DNA of 64,000 bases from Bursaphelenchus xylophilus. Its lineage: Eukaryota > Nematoda > Chromadorea > Rhabditida > Aphelenchoididae. Below the pieces are notes generated by a model. The model worked only from the letters and a program-made list of their open reading frames with translations. It did not search any database and was not told where the DNA came from. Shown here piece by piece: positions 47,801-57,300 of this stretch. A program made the position numbers and the translations under genes. The first letter of the stretch is position 1. Every line of letters starts with the position of its first letter. The stretch is taken from positions 10,664,001 to 10,728,000 of the forward strand of contig CAJFCV020000006.1 of the NCBI GenBank assembly GCA_904066235.2, written 5' to 3'.

Positions 47801-48884
47801 ATTTGCGATAATTAAGTCAAATTTTTGACTGTAAGTAGTAGAACAATGTATCAAAATAAATTATAAGGCAATTTCAATCCGAAAATTCTAAAATACGCCG
47901 GTAAATTTGGCAAAAGTCTCTTAAAAACGTCAAAAATAAGGTAAATATATGCTTTTTTTGTCAAAGATCTCTGTTCTCACTCTAAATTAAGGTTGAGAAT
48001 AAATGGTAATGTCGTGGGAATTAATTATCAGACAGAATGAGACTTGTAAATCCTAAAATACGAGCTCAAATCGACAAAAACTCAAAAAATGATGATTTTG
48101 AGTCAAAAAATCTCAAATTTTTCCAAAACTAAAATCAAACAGTGTCCTGAGTAGCTCTACAACAATTTTCTATGCTATTTACAATATGTAAATCCTAAAA
48201 TACGACCAACAATAGACCAAAATTTGGGAAAAATAGACCAAAAATCCAAAAATGATGATTTTGAGTCAAAAAATCTCAAATTTCTCCGAAATTAAAGTCA
48301 AATAGTATCTTATATAGCTCTATACCAAATCTCTATGCTATTTACAATAAATAAATCCTAACATACGACCCAAAAAAGACCAAAACTTGGGAAAAATCGA
48401 CCAAAAATCCAAAAATTATGACTATGAGTCAAAAAATCCCAAATTTCTGTAAAACTAAAATCAAATAGTATCTTAAACAGCTCTACGACAATTTCCTATG
48501 CTATTTACAATAAATAAATCCTAAAATACGACCGAAAATAGACCAAAATTTGGGAAAAATCGACCAAAAATGACAAAAACAAGGTCAAAATAGCTCCAAA
48601 CCCCCAAAAAATTGATTTTTCACAAAAATTACAGTAAGACTCAAGTCAAAAGTAATTACAAATTTGCCCACCTGGTAGTGTGTTGTTCTGCGGCAGGCTT
48701 TCCGAGGTCCCAGCATCGTTTTTGGGGTCGGTTTCGGCTCTCTGATTGGTCGAGAGTTGATGGATTTGGCTGGGCGGGTCCGTGGAGGAAGAGGCGGGCG
48801 ACTCGGCCTGCTTCTCCACCATCCTCTGGCCTAGCGGGCGGCCGGACCGACTGCGTTTCGTGGGCTTGGTGAGCGTCAGTTTGG
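29823..48884 (-). CDS. ceh-14: LIM-homeodomain transcription factor CEH-14 (Lhx3/4 class)
   Basis: Four exons in phase: 48672-48884, 38681-38861, 37874-38076, 29823-30511. The second carries LIM1 (CTECNKPI ... CLKCADC ... [10 protein letters not shown]), the third LIM2 (CSKCQEIV ... CFKCVVC ... [11 protein letters not shown]), the fourth a whole homeodomain ([15 protein letters not shown] through [18 protein letters not shown]) and a His/Met/Pro-rich C-terminal tail. The homeodomain matches Lhx3/4, whose nematode member CEH-14 specifies neurons including the AFD and BDU/PVT types. The first exon encodes a Ser/Thr-rich N-terminal stretch; it may start at the internal ATG at 48822 if the acceptor at 48884 is trans-spliced, or further exons lie upstream. 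Introns of 7.4 and 9.8 kb hold GC-richer blocks that are likely regulatory. Confidence 0.92.
30780..31090. promoter_or_regulatory. GC-rich block with TATA box upstream of the homeodomain exon
   Basis: A GC-rich island in an A/T-rich intron. On the minus strand GGGGATATATAAGTG (TATATAA at 30842-30848) sits in it, about 330 bp before the homeodomain exon. Two GGATTA-type sites (near 31021 and 31045) are included. It could drive a short transcript whose first ATG, at 30503, gives a homeodomain-only protein. Confidence 0.4.
31640..32205. repeat. CGTATAAAATGTC palindrome array, five units
   Basis: Five ~40-bp palindromes of the form CATTTTATACGATG-AAACATGTT-CCATCGTATAAAATG lie about 128 bp apart (centres near 31660, 31790, 31918, 32048, 32178), with spacers that also align (CTGACAAGTCTA, GATTTCA, TTTCC). 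In the ceh-14 first-listed large intron. Confidence 0.88.
32206..32760. promoter_or_regulatory. GC-rich island with GGATTA cluster
   Basis: At least six GGATTA/TAATCC sites lie within about 400 bp (near 32352, 32368, 32450, 32551, 32663, 32683), all in a GC-rich context such as CGGCCGCGGCC. GGATTA is the classic target of K50 (Otx/TTX-1/CEH-36 type) homeodomains. Its place inside ceh-14 suggests an enhancer; this is inference. Confidence 0.45.
32890..33480. repeat. Tandem block marked by GACGGATCTAT and TTACAGTAACC
   Basis: Four diverged units of about 130-150 bp share TAGACGGATCTATTATAAA (near 32908, 33055, 33186, 33327), TGTTACAGTAACC and TTTTTTTAACCATCCAAG. Intronic, non-coding. Confidence 0.7.
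33897..34207. repeat. CGTATAAAATGTC palindrome array, second cluster
   Basis: Three more palindromes of the type at 31.6-32.2 kb (near 33920, 34052, 34180), with the same spacer phrases. Confidence 0.8.
34210..37095. other. A/T-rich ceh-14 intron with CGTATTTTAC-marked units
   Basis: CGTATTTTAC recurs at about 34715, 34868 and 35030, a ~155-160 bp step, with similar text between (AAAATCGGTGAAAA). Sparse GCACNGTGC dyads occur at 36222, 36383, 36543 and 36577. No coding signal is seen. Confidence 0.5.
37230..37800. repeat. ~172-bp tandem block (TAGATAGTAAGGGGGG)
   Basis: Units marked by TTTTAGATAGTAAGGGGGG at about 37402, 37574 and 37745 (step ~172 bp), with a partial unit before and a solitary marker near 36693. 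Internal phrases ATACATTAATTTTTAACAGC and GGTGAAACTTATCTCAGAT recur. It ends 75 bp from the LIM2 exon donor. Confidence 0.85.
38862..40194. other. A/T-rich ceh-14 intron, left part
   Basis: Low-complexity intron with scattered CGTATTTTAC and single dyads (near 40042). The block 39590-39930 is less A/T-rich. No exon is found between LIM1 and the N-terminal exon here. Confidence 0.45.
40195..40905. repeat. ~161-bp tandem block with one dyad and ATGCAAAT per unit
   Basis: Five units are marked by dyads at 40205, 40376, 40537, 40698 and 40858 (steps 171, 161, 161, 160). Most are followed by AATTATGCAAATTTCNNGGAAT, so the octamer-like ATGCAAAT is repeated in register, and by CGTATTTTAC. The octamer is a POU-homeodomain target. 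Confidence 0.85.
41434..41865. repeat. GCACNGTGC dyad array 5 (TGCACTGTGCGGAAAAA type)
   Basis: Fourteen cores with a ~31-bp step and a very uniform context, TTTGACTGCACTGTGCGG then A-run. Intronic in ceh-14. Confidence 0.88.
42575..43130. repeat. ~162-bp tandem block with a dyad and GCATATCTA
   Basis: Four units with dyads at 42630, 42793, 42955 and 43117 (steps 163, 162, 162). Shared phrases are TTTAGGCATATCTAAACT and GGTAAAATACGA. Each unit originally carried a second dyad (GCGCACTGTGCGG near 42597), now decayed in later units. Confidence 0.85.
43320..43690. promoter_or_regulatory. GC-rich island with GGATTA/GGATAATCC sites
   Basis: GC-rich intronic block with TAATCC/GGATTA at about 43341, 43462, 43487 and 43673, in the same style as the block at 32.2-32.7 kb. 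Confidence 0.4.
44440..44700. promoter_or_regulatory. GC-rich island with GGATTA sites
   Basis: Contains GCGGATTATGG and GGGGATTAGGG and a solitary GCACCGTGC dyad; intronic in ceh-14. Confidence 0.35.
45252..45727. repeat. GCACNGTGC dyad array 6 (intronic)
   Basis: Sixteen dyads with a ~28-33 bp step and spacers such as GAAATTTGGAATTT; both T- and C-centred cores. Intronic in ceh-14. Confidence 0.88.
45870..47060. other. ceh-14 intron: GC-richer blocks and CGTATTTTAC-rich stretch
   Basis: GC-richer blocks at about 45870-46135 and 46870-47055, each with GGATTACGG- or ATCC-type sites, flank a very A/T-rich stretch with many TAAAATACGG motifs at irregular intervals (46210-46850). No coding exon is seen. 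Confidence 0.4.
47220..47405. repeat. AACGCG short repeats
   Basis: Five copies of CTNTANAACGCG or CTGCNTAACGCG lie in 185 bp (near 47234, 47256, 47350, 47376, 47390). Confidence 0.6.
48040..48570. repeat. ~140-165-bp tandem block (AAATCCTAAAATACGACC)
   Basis: Four units start near 48047, 48188, 48353 and 48515; shared text includes GACCAAAATTTGGGAAAAAT and CTATGCTATTTACAAT. Lies just before the N-terminal ceh-14 exon acceptor side. Confidence 0.82.
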
Positions 48885-50754
48885 CTGAAAAATTTCGCGG
48901 ATTTTTGGGAGTTTTGAAAATTTGCATATTTGTGAAAAATTTGCATAAATTAAAAAATCGCATATATCAAGCAAAAAAAGCGTATTTTAAAACATAAAAA
49001 AATATTTTTTTAATGATTTTAAAATTAAAAAATTTGCATAAATTAAAGATTTTGAAATTAAAAAATTTGCATAAATTAAAGATTTTAAAATAAAAAAATT
49101 TGCATAAATTAAAAAAATTGCATATACAAAGAAAAAGAGCGTATTTTAAAAAATAAAAAAAAGAATTTTTTTAAAGATTTTAAAATTAAAAAATTTGCAT
49201 AAGTGAGAAATCAGCTGTGCAAAGTAAAATTTTCAAAATTTTGGGGTTCAAACCCGACTAAATCAAGTTTTATTTTAATAATTAAACAGAAAATAATATA
49301 CACGAGGCTTCTAGCTCGCGCTTTGCAGAAACAACCGAGATTTTTTTTTATCAAAATTTGACAAATGCTGCATTTTTTTGCAAATTTTGGCGTTCTAGAG
49401 AGTAATGTTTTCCCAAAAAATCATTTTTTTCCGCACGTAACTGACAAAAAATGGCCAAAAAGTCTTTTTTCTGTGCTCTCCGCGATTCGTGTACTCTCTC
49501 AGAGACGGTGGAATATCTCGGCAACGCCTGCAAAGGGCGAGCTAAAACTTTCAGGAGTTGATATATGAGGCATATACGAAATGTAAGCAAAATTTTATAA
49601 AAATCTAAGCACTTGAAACCCCTACTTTCAGAGTAATTTAGTGCGATAAAACATGATATTTTAGGTCCAAAAAATTTTTGAATTTGAAAAAAAAATCTTT
49701 GAAAAAATAGAAAGGCATACTTTAAACACCCGTATTTTACCCCAAAAATTTTTTTTTCAACTCAAAAAAAGTCATTTTTAACCCTTTTTTATCAATTTTA
49801 ACCCTTTTTTTATCAATTTTAACCCTTTTTTTATCCCTTTCGAAGCTCGTATTTTACCCAATCACCCGTCGAATCCCCCTCTCCTCCACTCATCTTTTTA
49901 CCGTATGCCCTGCGGCGAGGAAAATAGAAAATTTTTGGAGCGCTCCGAGGCTTGGGAAAGACGAAGAGAAAGGACGGAGAAGAGGCCTCCTCCTCTCGCC
50001 CTCGCGCGATCCGCCAATTGAACACGTTCGGGGGCGGGGCGCGCGAAAAATGTGGGGATGAGTGGCGATGACAAGGGGTGGGGACAAGGATTAGCTTTTT
50101 TGGAAGTGGAAAATGCGATTTGAATGTTTAAATTTTAATTTTGTTTTATTTTTGGGCATTTTTTGATGGATTTTTTGGGATTTTTTAAAAACTTTTTGAT
50201 TTTTTTTTATTTTTTTAAAATTTTTTGAACTGCTGATTGATTTTTTGACTTTATTTTTTAAGAAAAATAAGAAAAAATGAAAGAAATACTCAAAAAAAAA
50301 TCTGAAAAAATGTCAATTTTTCATCTTTTTGAATAAAATTTATATATAATGTTGATAGCTAATACTTCGCTCGTATTTTACCATCATTTAACATCACTTT
50401 GCTTTCAAAAAATTTAAAAAATCTCATTTTCAAAAAAAAAAAATTTTTTTCAAATTTTCAAAATCACCAAAAAATTCCAAAAACCCTTCTAAAATCTCCC
50501 CCAATCACCTCAAAACCCCCAATTTCAATTTTTTAGCTCAGTTCCCCCATCGAAACTCACCTTAATCCAGCCGTCTAATGTAGAAAATAAAAAATTTTGC
50601 GCCGCCTCAAAAACAAAGCGGAATCGGTGTGGGGAGAAAGACATTGAGAAGTCTCATGCTGGTACTTTTTTATTCAACTACATGGAAAATAATTGAATAC
50701 GTTCTTCGCAGCGAAACATTCAGGCTTTTGATGGGAGCAGGAAGTCCGAAAAAA
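48885..50754. other. Upstream of the first recognised ceh-14 exon
   Basis: A/T-rich, with short tandem text at 49000-49200 (AAAATTTGCATAAATTAAA). The block 49850-50090 is GC-rich. A good minus-strand donor (AAG|GTGAGT) at about 50574 could end a 5' exon, but its open frame has the wrong phase for the exon at 48884, so I do not call it. Confidence 0.35.
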
Positions 50755-51560
50755 TGGAAAATTTTTCATTTTTCCGATATTTGGTGAGATTTTTAATGCA
50801 CTGTCGACAACTACATGCCTTCCTGAATACCTGTAGCAACTTTTTACATCAAAAAATTTTTTGATATCTGATGAAATGACGTCATTTTTACGATTTTCCA
50901 CAAAAATCACTGTTTCTTTCAAAAAATGGTATTTTTCCGATATTTGGTGAGATTTTTGATACACTACGGGCAACTACAGGGCTTGCCAAATATGTCTTAC
51001 TACTTTTTACATCAAAAAATTTTTTGATATCTGATGAAATGACGTCATTTTTACGATTTCCCACAAGAATTACTGTTTTTTGGAAAAACTAAATTTTTCC
51101 GATATTTTGTGAGATTTTTAATACACTACGGGCAACTACAGGCCTTCCTAAATATGTATTACTCCTTTGTACATCAAAAATTTTTTGATATTTCAGGAAA
51201 TGATGTCATTTTTAAAAGATTTCCCACAAAAATCACTGTTTCTTTCAAAAAATGGTATTTTTCCGATAATTTTTTAATCTGTTTCCGCAATACTACGTAC
51301 TACCAACAACTACAGGTCTTTCTAAATATCTGTAGCAACTTTTTACATCAAAAAAATTTCAAAGTTTGATGAAATGACGTCATTTTTTAACGCTTTCCCC
51401 AAAAATCACCGATTCTTGAAAAAAATAAAATTTTTCCGATAATTATTGAACTGTTTTCATCAATATAGCGTACTGCCAACAACTACAGGCTTTTCTAAAT
51501 TTCTGTAGCAACTTTTAACATCAAAATAATTTCGAAATTCAATGAAATGACGTCATTTTT
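50755..51560. repeat. ~165-bp tandem block with a TGACGTCA site per unit
   Basis: Five units carry GAAATGACGTCATTTTT at 50877, 51040, 51201 (mutated), 51376 and 51548, steps 161-175 bp. Shared text includes AAAATTTTTCCGATA, CAACTACAGG and GTAGCAACTTTTTACATC. Confidence 0.88.
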
Positions 51561-52614
51561 ATCGATTTCCCTCAAAAATCACCAATTTTGCTCAAAAATT
51601 TGCCAAAAAATGCTTGTAAAACCGAATAAACTCTTAGGCAATGAATTTATAGAGGTCGACGATGTCACTGTCGTATTTTACAGTCAAAATTTATTTGAAT
51701 TTCAATCAATTTTGAGTAATTTTTACGATTTCTTTCCCAAGAAGTAGAGTTTTTTCCAAAAAAGCCGAAAAAATCAATAATAATGTAAAAAGCCCTTAGG
51801 CAATCATCCAAAAAAGCGAGTATAATCCCAGTTAGCGTATTTTACAAATGAAATTTGTTCGAATCTATGATTTTTTTGAAATTCTTTGTTCTATTTTTTT
51901 TTTGAAAAAAAGTGACTAAAAGCGAAATAGCCTAAGGCAATATATTAAAAATTAGTGCAACTATTCCTTACGTATTTTACAAGCAATGGACGCTCTATTT
52001 TCCTAATAATTTACGCTTTTTCCCCACTTTTTTATCATTTTTTGTCCCAAAAACCTGATTTATTACATAAAAATCGCTTTTGCACAGCGAAAAGACATAT
52101 TTTCCACCATCAAACCAAACCACCTAAACCACACGTCCATACAGTCAAACTACATTACACTCGGGCCGTATTGTACACAAGCCCTCGGGGGGTATTTGAC
52201 GCTTCTCCGCGAAGACGTCAATCCAACCTTGCCTCCCAAAATATCCCAAAACACGAGCGCCGCAATTGTTGAGAAAGCCGCAGGCGCGCACGCGAGAATT
52301 CCACACGTCCACAAAGTCGGGGCCATGATCGGCTTATGGCAGGTTGTGAAATGGGAGATAATGTGTTGACAAACGACTACTTTGCCATATTAAACGGGGC
52401 TCACGGGCTTCGTGGCGATTCGGTTCAGCGCCTCCAGCATCTTAGGGTGATGATAATCCGCGCTTACGAGCGGTCAAGTCCGATTTCGCATGTTCGAATA
52501 GGGTTAGAGGTGAGGAAATTGGATTTTTCCGGAAAATCGCGGTAAAATTGGATGTTTTGGGGGCCAAATATAGAAAATATGGTAAAATACGGCCGTAGAA
52601 CCTGTTTATTTTAA
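51561..52614. other. Spacer with GC-richer block
   Basis: CGTATTTTAC markers near 51670, 51838 and 51970 continue the unit-like pattern. Positions 52130-52520 are GC-richer, without a coding signal I can support. Confidence 0.35.
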
Positions 52615-53205
52615 GTTTCAATCAATGCCAAGGCCAAATAAGCGAAGAAAAGTTTTCGTGCCGGGACCAAATTGGCTTACAGATGTTTACAATAAAAGTA
52701 CTCAATATCGAAAACAGAGTGCTTGTACAGTATAAAAATCAAAAGTACAGTAAAATTGGAGCATAATCTATACAACTACAGTCAATAATTTGGTATTACC
52801 CACCAAGCCCTATCTGATATTCCCCATGTCAAAATTCGGCTGCCTAGTGTGATATCCACCTCAAACTGGATCCAAATTCGATCTATGACACCCTGAACTT
52901 CTCTGTTTTCATTTTTCAATCAATGCCAAGGCCAAATTAGCGAAGAGAAGTTTTCGTGTCGGGACCAAATTGGCTTATAGGTGTTTGCAATAAAAGTACT
53001 CAATATCGGAAACAGAGTACTTGTACAGCATAAAAATTGAAAATACAGTAAAATTAGAGCATAATCTACACAACTACAGTCAATAATTTGGTATTTTCCA
53101 CCAAGACCCATCTAATATTCACCTTGTCAAAATTCGACTACCTAGTGCAATATCCACCTCAAACTTCGTCCAAGCCCGATCTATGACACGCTGAACCCCC
53201 CTGTG
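52615..53205. repeat. 300-bp direct tandem duplication
   Basis: About 300 bp beginning TCAATCAATGCCAAGGCC at 52617 is repeated from 52917 with roughly nine tenths identity throughout. Confidence 0.88.
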
Positions 53206-53720
53206 TTCTGCAGCCATTCCGACCGCCGGCCCTGCGGGCATTACCAATTCCCAAAGTTGGCGCCCAAAACAACCTATTCGGCGGCCGCCTGTTTTCGGCC
53301 GCCCCATCGTTTAGTGGGCCGAATGCACCGGCAAATTCGAGCCAACGCCTCAGGGGACCGGCACACGACTTTTGGCGCCGCCGCCATCTCCCCCCGTTTT
53401 CCATCCAATTCCGCTAATGGATGAAGAAGACCGTAATCCACGTGAATTCTTCTTCGCCGAGCGAAAGACAGCGCGCGGCCCTTCTCTCCCCCCAACCACT
53501 CCTCCTCTCTTCCACTTGCCAGTCCGACTCTCACTTTCCGTACTGGTTTCGCCGCCGCCGCCCCTCTCATTTCCTCCCCGGCTTTTCATCTATGTTGTAC
53601 TTGCCCGGCTGATGAAAAAAAAATCGAAGAGGGAGAAGTTGAGGGAGCTTGAAGATGAAAACTGGAACTTACAAAGCCTGGAGCTTATTTTTAAACCAGG
53701 TTGATTTGAGATTCTGGAGA
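53206..53720. other. GC-rich block between ceh-14 and ECHDC3
   Basis: Open frames exist on both strands because of base composition (CCGCCGCC, CCCCC runs) but show no family resemblance and no splice context. It may be a promoter or enhancer, perhaps of ceh-14. Confidence 0.35.
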
Positions 53721-54285
53721 TTTTAGCTCAATTTTATTTTGTACTTGACCATCAGAAGGCAAGTTAAATTAGAGCTGATTAACCAAGCAAAAGAAAGATA
53801 ATTCTGGCCAATCCATAATGTACAAAGAGTAATAAGTCTACTAGCCACTAAACTTTGTAAAATTGCGGGGAATTTAAACTGGAAATTTAGACTTGACCAT
53901 CAGATGGTCAAGGATAATATAAATAAGGAAAACAAGATGCAAATGGGGAGAAATTGAACTAAAAATACTTTTTCTGGTCAAAAATCTCAATTGGAGTCAA
54001 TATAATGGATATTTTGCTCATTTTAGTTTTGAGGGTAAGACATGACTCAAGAGTCGGATTTTGGGTCAACTGTTCCTCTCAAGCGGAAACACGTAAAATT
54101 GATGGTAAAATACGCTCTAACTTATTTGACGTTACAAAAAATAAACAAATTACCTAAAACTCAAATATTTTATTCTCGACACCTTTTACACACCTACTAC
54201 AACATCGTCATCATCGCGAAAAACGATGACTTCTGCAGACCGCATCGATTATGATAAACGAATTGCCCTTGGAAATTACGGAGCA
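53721..54285. other. Spacer downstream of ECHDC3
   Basis: A/T-rich, with a short imperfect duplication of CTTGACCATCAGA-type text (near 53745 and 53893). No gene seen. Confidence 0.35.
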
Positions 54286-54291
54286 TTTATT
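54286..54291 (-). promoter_or_regulatory. Poly(A) signal AATAAA of ECHDC3
   Basis: AATAAA on the minus strand about 55 bases after the stop codon at 54346. Confidence 0.65.
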
Positions 54292-54345
54292 ATAACAACC
54301 TAAAAATGGTGTAACAATGAGAGAGAGGCCGGTTTCCGGTCGATT

Positions 54346-57300
54346 TCACTCCTGGCCAACACGGTCGTCGGAGTGGGTCCAGGTGGCGGGGCGCTTCTCA
54401 ATGAAGGCGTCGATGCCTTCTTGACAATCCTTCAGTTTCAGGTTCTCGGTCATCACCTTTTCGCCGAATCTGGAATCAAAAAAAATTTATTTCTGGGTTA
54501 CGGTAGGTTTATGGGAAAATTGATGGGAAATGGGGGGAAACGGAGGAAATACGGTAATTTTTGGAGGTAAAAATCCTTGTAGTGTAACGGAGACTGCCTC
54601 AAATAACAACATTCTAAAAGATACATCGTATTTTACAAAATTTCCCCCAAAATTATCAAATTTTGATAATTTTTGTCTAAAAATTTAAAATTTTTCGACA
54701 TTTTTCATATTTTTTATTGAGCAGTATGCAAATTCAGAGGCTCTAAAACTAATCTAGTTACTAATTAAAGTAAATATACATTAATTTACGCTCCAATTTT
54801 TCGTATTTTAGCCAATTTCCACAAAAATTCCAAAAAAAATTTCAACTTTGAACACTTTTCTCCCCGATTTTGCAAATTTTCTTTGACAAAAAATGTTTCG
54901 AAAAAGTAGTGTAAGCAATTTCACACTATAAATGGCCGTATTTTACAAGTTTTTAATCAAATATCACCAAATTTTGAAGATTTTTGATATAAAATTCGAT
55001 TTTTCAGGACTTTCATGAAATTGATTGAACGCAATTCTCATACAAAACCTCTACAAGTAATCTAGACACTCCTAGACACTTGCCAAAGCCATTAAAACAT
55101 GATGATGGCACTTTCTCCCTCGTATTTTGCCCAAGTTTCCCTTTAAATTTGAAAAAATCTCGTTCTCTTCGCAAATTTTCGTCTTTTCTTGACATAGTGT
55201 CATTATAAAATGTCTTGAAAATCTAATGTAAACTAAATATGTCCGACAACATTATAAACTATTCAACGTATTTTACAAGTATCTAACTAAAAACCATAAA
55301 CAGTGGGGGACCTGATCCAGTGGCAAAAAACGTACCATTTTGCATCCGGGAAGTATTGAAAAATGTGGTAAAATACCTCCCTCTCCAAGTGAAAAAACTC
55401 AGATTTCAAAAGCGCGCCCGCTCTTTTTTTGAGGGAAAGGGCGCGCAATTCAAAACAAAGTTTTTTCACTTGGAGAAGGAAGTATTTGTATTTTGCCACA
55501 TTTTTGATGCTTCCCGGATGGAAAATGGAACGTTTTTTGCCGCTGGATCACTGTAATTTGGATAATTTTTGGCAAAAAAATCGATTTTTTTCGCGACTTT
55601 CATAATTTTAGATAAAAAATATTCTAATAGAAAGCCTCTATAGGTAGTCTAAGTACTCGTTGAAGTCATTAGACTTAAATATCCAGCTCTGATAAACGTA
55701 TTTTGCCCAGGTTTCTCCCTCCATGACCAAAAAAATCTCGTTTTCGCCGCATTTTTTTGACATTTAGAAATAAAATTTCTTGAAAATCGTTGATAATGCA
55801 AGACCACACGTCGTATTTTACAATTTCCCACCAAAGAATCATCAAATTCAGATATTTTTTTTTGGCAAAAACTTGTTTTTCTAAAATTTTCATAATTTTT
55901 CTTGACTTCTATGTCAATATAATCGTTCTATAAGTACTCTAGATTCTAGTTTTAGTCTATACATGACGAGTTATCGCCACAAACCCCGTATTTTACCCGA
56001 CTTTCCCCAAAAATGCCAGACTTTCCACAAAATTTTCCAAAAATCCCGTTTTCTCATCATTTTCCAAAAACTTTTTTTTACAAATTTTCAAATTACAGAC
56101 TCCCTACTTCCCCAGCATTCCGGATTCATCGCCCCTTTCCCTCTTCGAGCCCCTCTCTTTTCGGTTTTTATTAATTTTGGGATCTCCTTTTTTCGGCTAG
56201 AAGCGGAAATGCCCGAGATTAAAACCGAAGGAAGCGGGGCGATGAGAAAGGACGCCAGCGACAAACAATATTGCAGATCAATCTCGCGTCCGGTCCGCTC
56301 CTTGCGCATGCGGATTCATAAAGCAGATTAAGCCGGAACGATAAGGACTCAGCCGGGAATGGATTTTCTTTTCGTACTGTAGCCGTTTGGGCACAAAGAT
56401 GGGACAAGTTGAAAAGATTATTGTTACTTTTTCAAAATTTTCTCAGACTACAGTAATCCGTATGCCATTTATGTATGTATTATAAACGACTTATTAGACC
56501 GGAAATTTCGTTGAGTGTTTACTGTAACATACTTTTCTGATTATTTTTTACAAGGAAAGTACTTTTATGAGGTATGGAGTTACAGGTCGAGACATATATC
56601 AAAAAATCGCAAAATTCTTCTGATTCAGAATATGTGAAAATTAGCTGCCCAATTTTGGTTTTTAATGGCGAAAAAACCCCCAGAACTTTACTTGCAACAC
56701 CACGCAAATGCCCCTTTTTTACTTTTTAACTACTATTAAGTAGTATTAATCAAAGGCTAGTCATGATTCCAGGGTTTACTTCAGCTCAAAACAAAGACTT
56801 TGATTTGGTAAAAACTTGGTCAAAAAGGCATTTGCGTGGTGTTGCAAGCAAAGTTCTGCGGATTTTTCGCCCTTAAAAACCAAAATTGGGCAGCTAATTT
56901 TTAGATATTCAGAATCAGAAAAACTTTGTGAATTTTTTGATACATGTCTGGACCTGTAACACCATATCTCATAGAAGTTTTCTAGAGAAAAAATTGAATT
57001 TTTTTGCAATTTCATGAAGTTATAGTAACCCAAATAGCTTTTACAACCTCTAAAATCTATTTTAGCCCCCAAATTTAGTCCACAGGATTACTGTAACATC
57101 ATATTCTACACAATTTTCAAAAAAGATGAAAAATTCTAGATAATTGAAAAAATGTATGCTACAGTAATCCCATTATCATATTCCCATGAAAATTGATCGA
57201 TTAAACTCAAAATTTTACTAGACGGGTTACTGTAACATTATCGTCATCTTGCATTTTTCAAAATACCAAAAAAAATTTTTTTTTGGAATATTAAAATTAC

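Noticed and set aside
49238..49256. GGGGTTCAAACCCG as a tRNA T-arm
   Set aside because: No D arm, anticodon arm or acceptor stem around it.
50574..50660. Minus-strand open frame ending at a good donor, as first exon of ceh-14
   Set aside because: Its phase does not fit the acceptor at 48884; using it would put a stop codon into the next exon.
53159..53704. Overlapping ORFs in a GC-rich block
   Set aside because: Open in several frames on both strands, no splice context and no recognisable domain.
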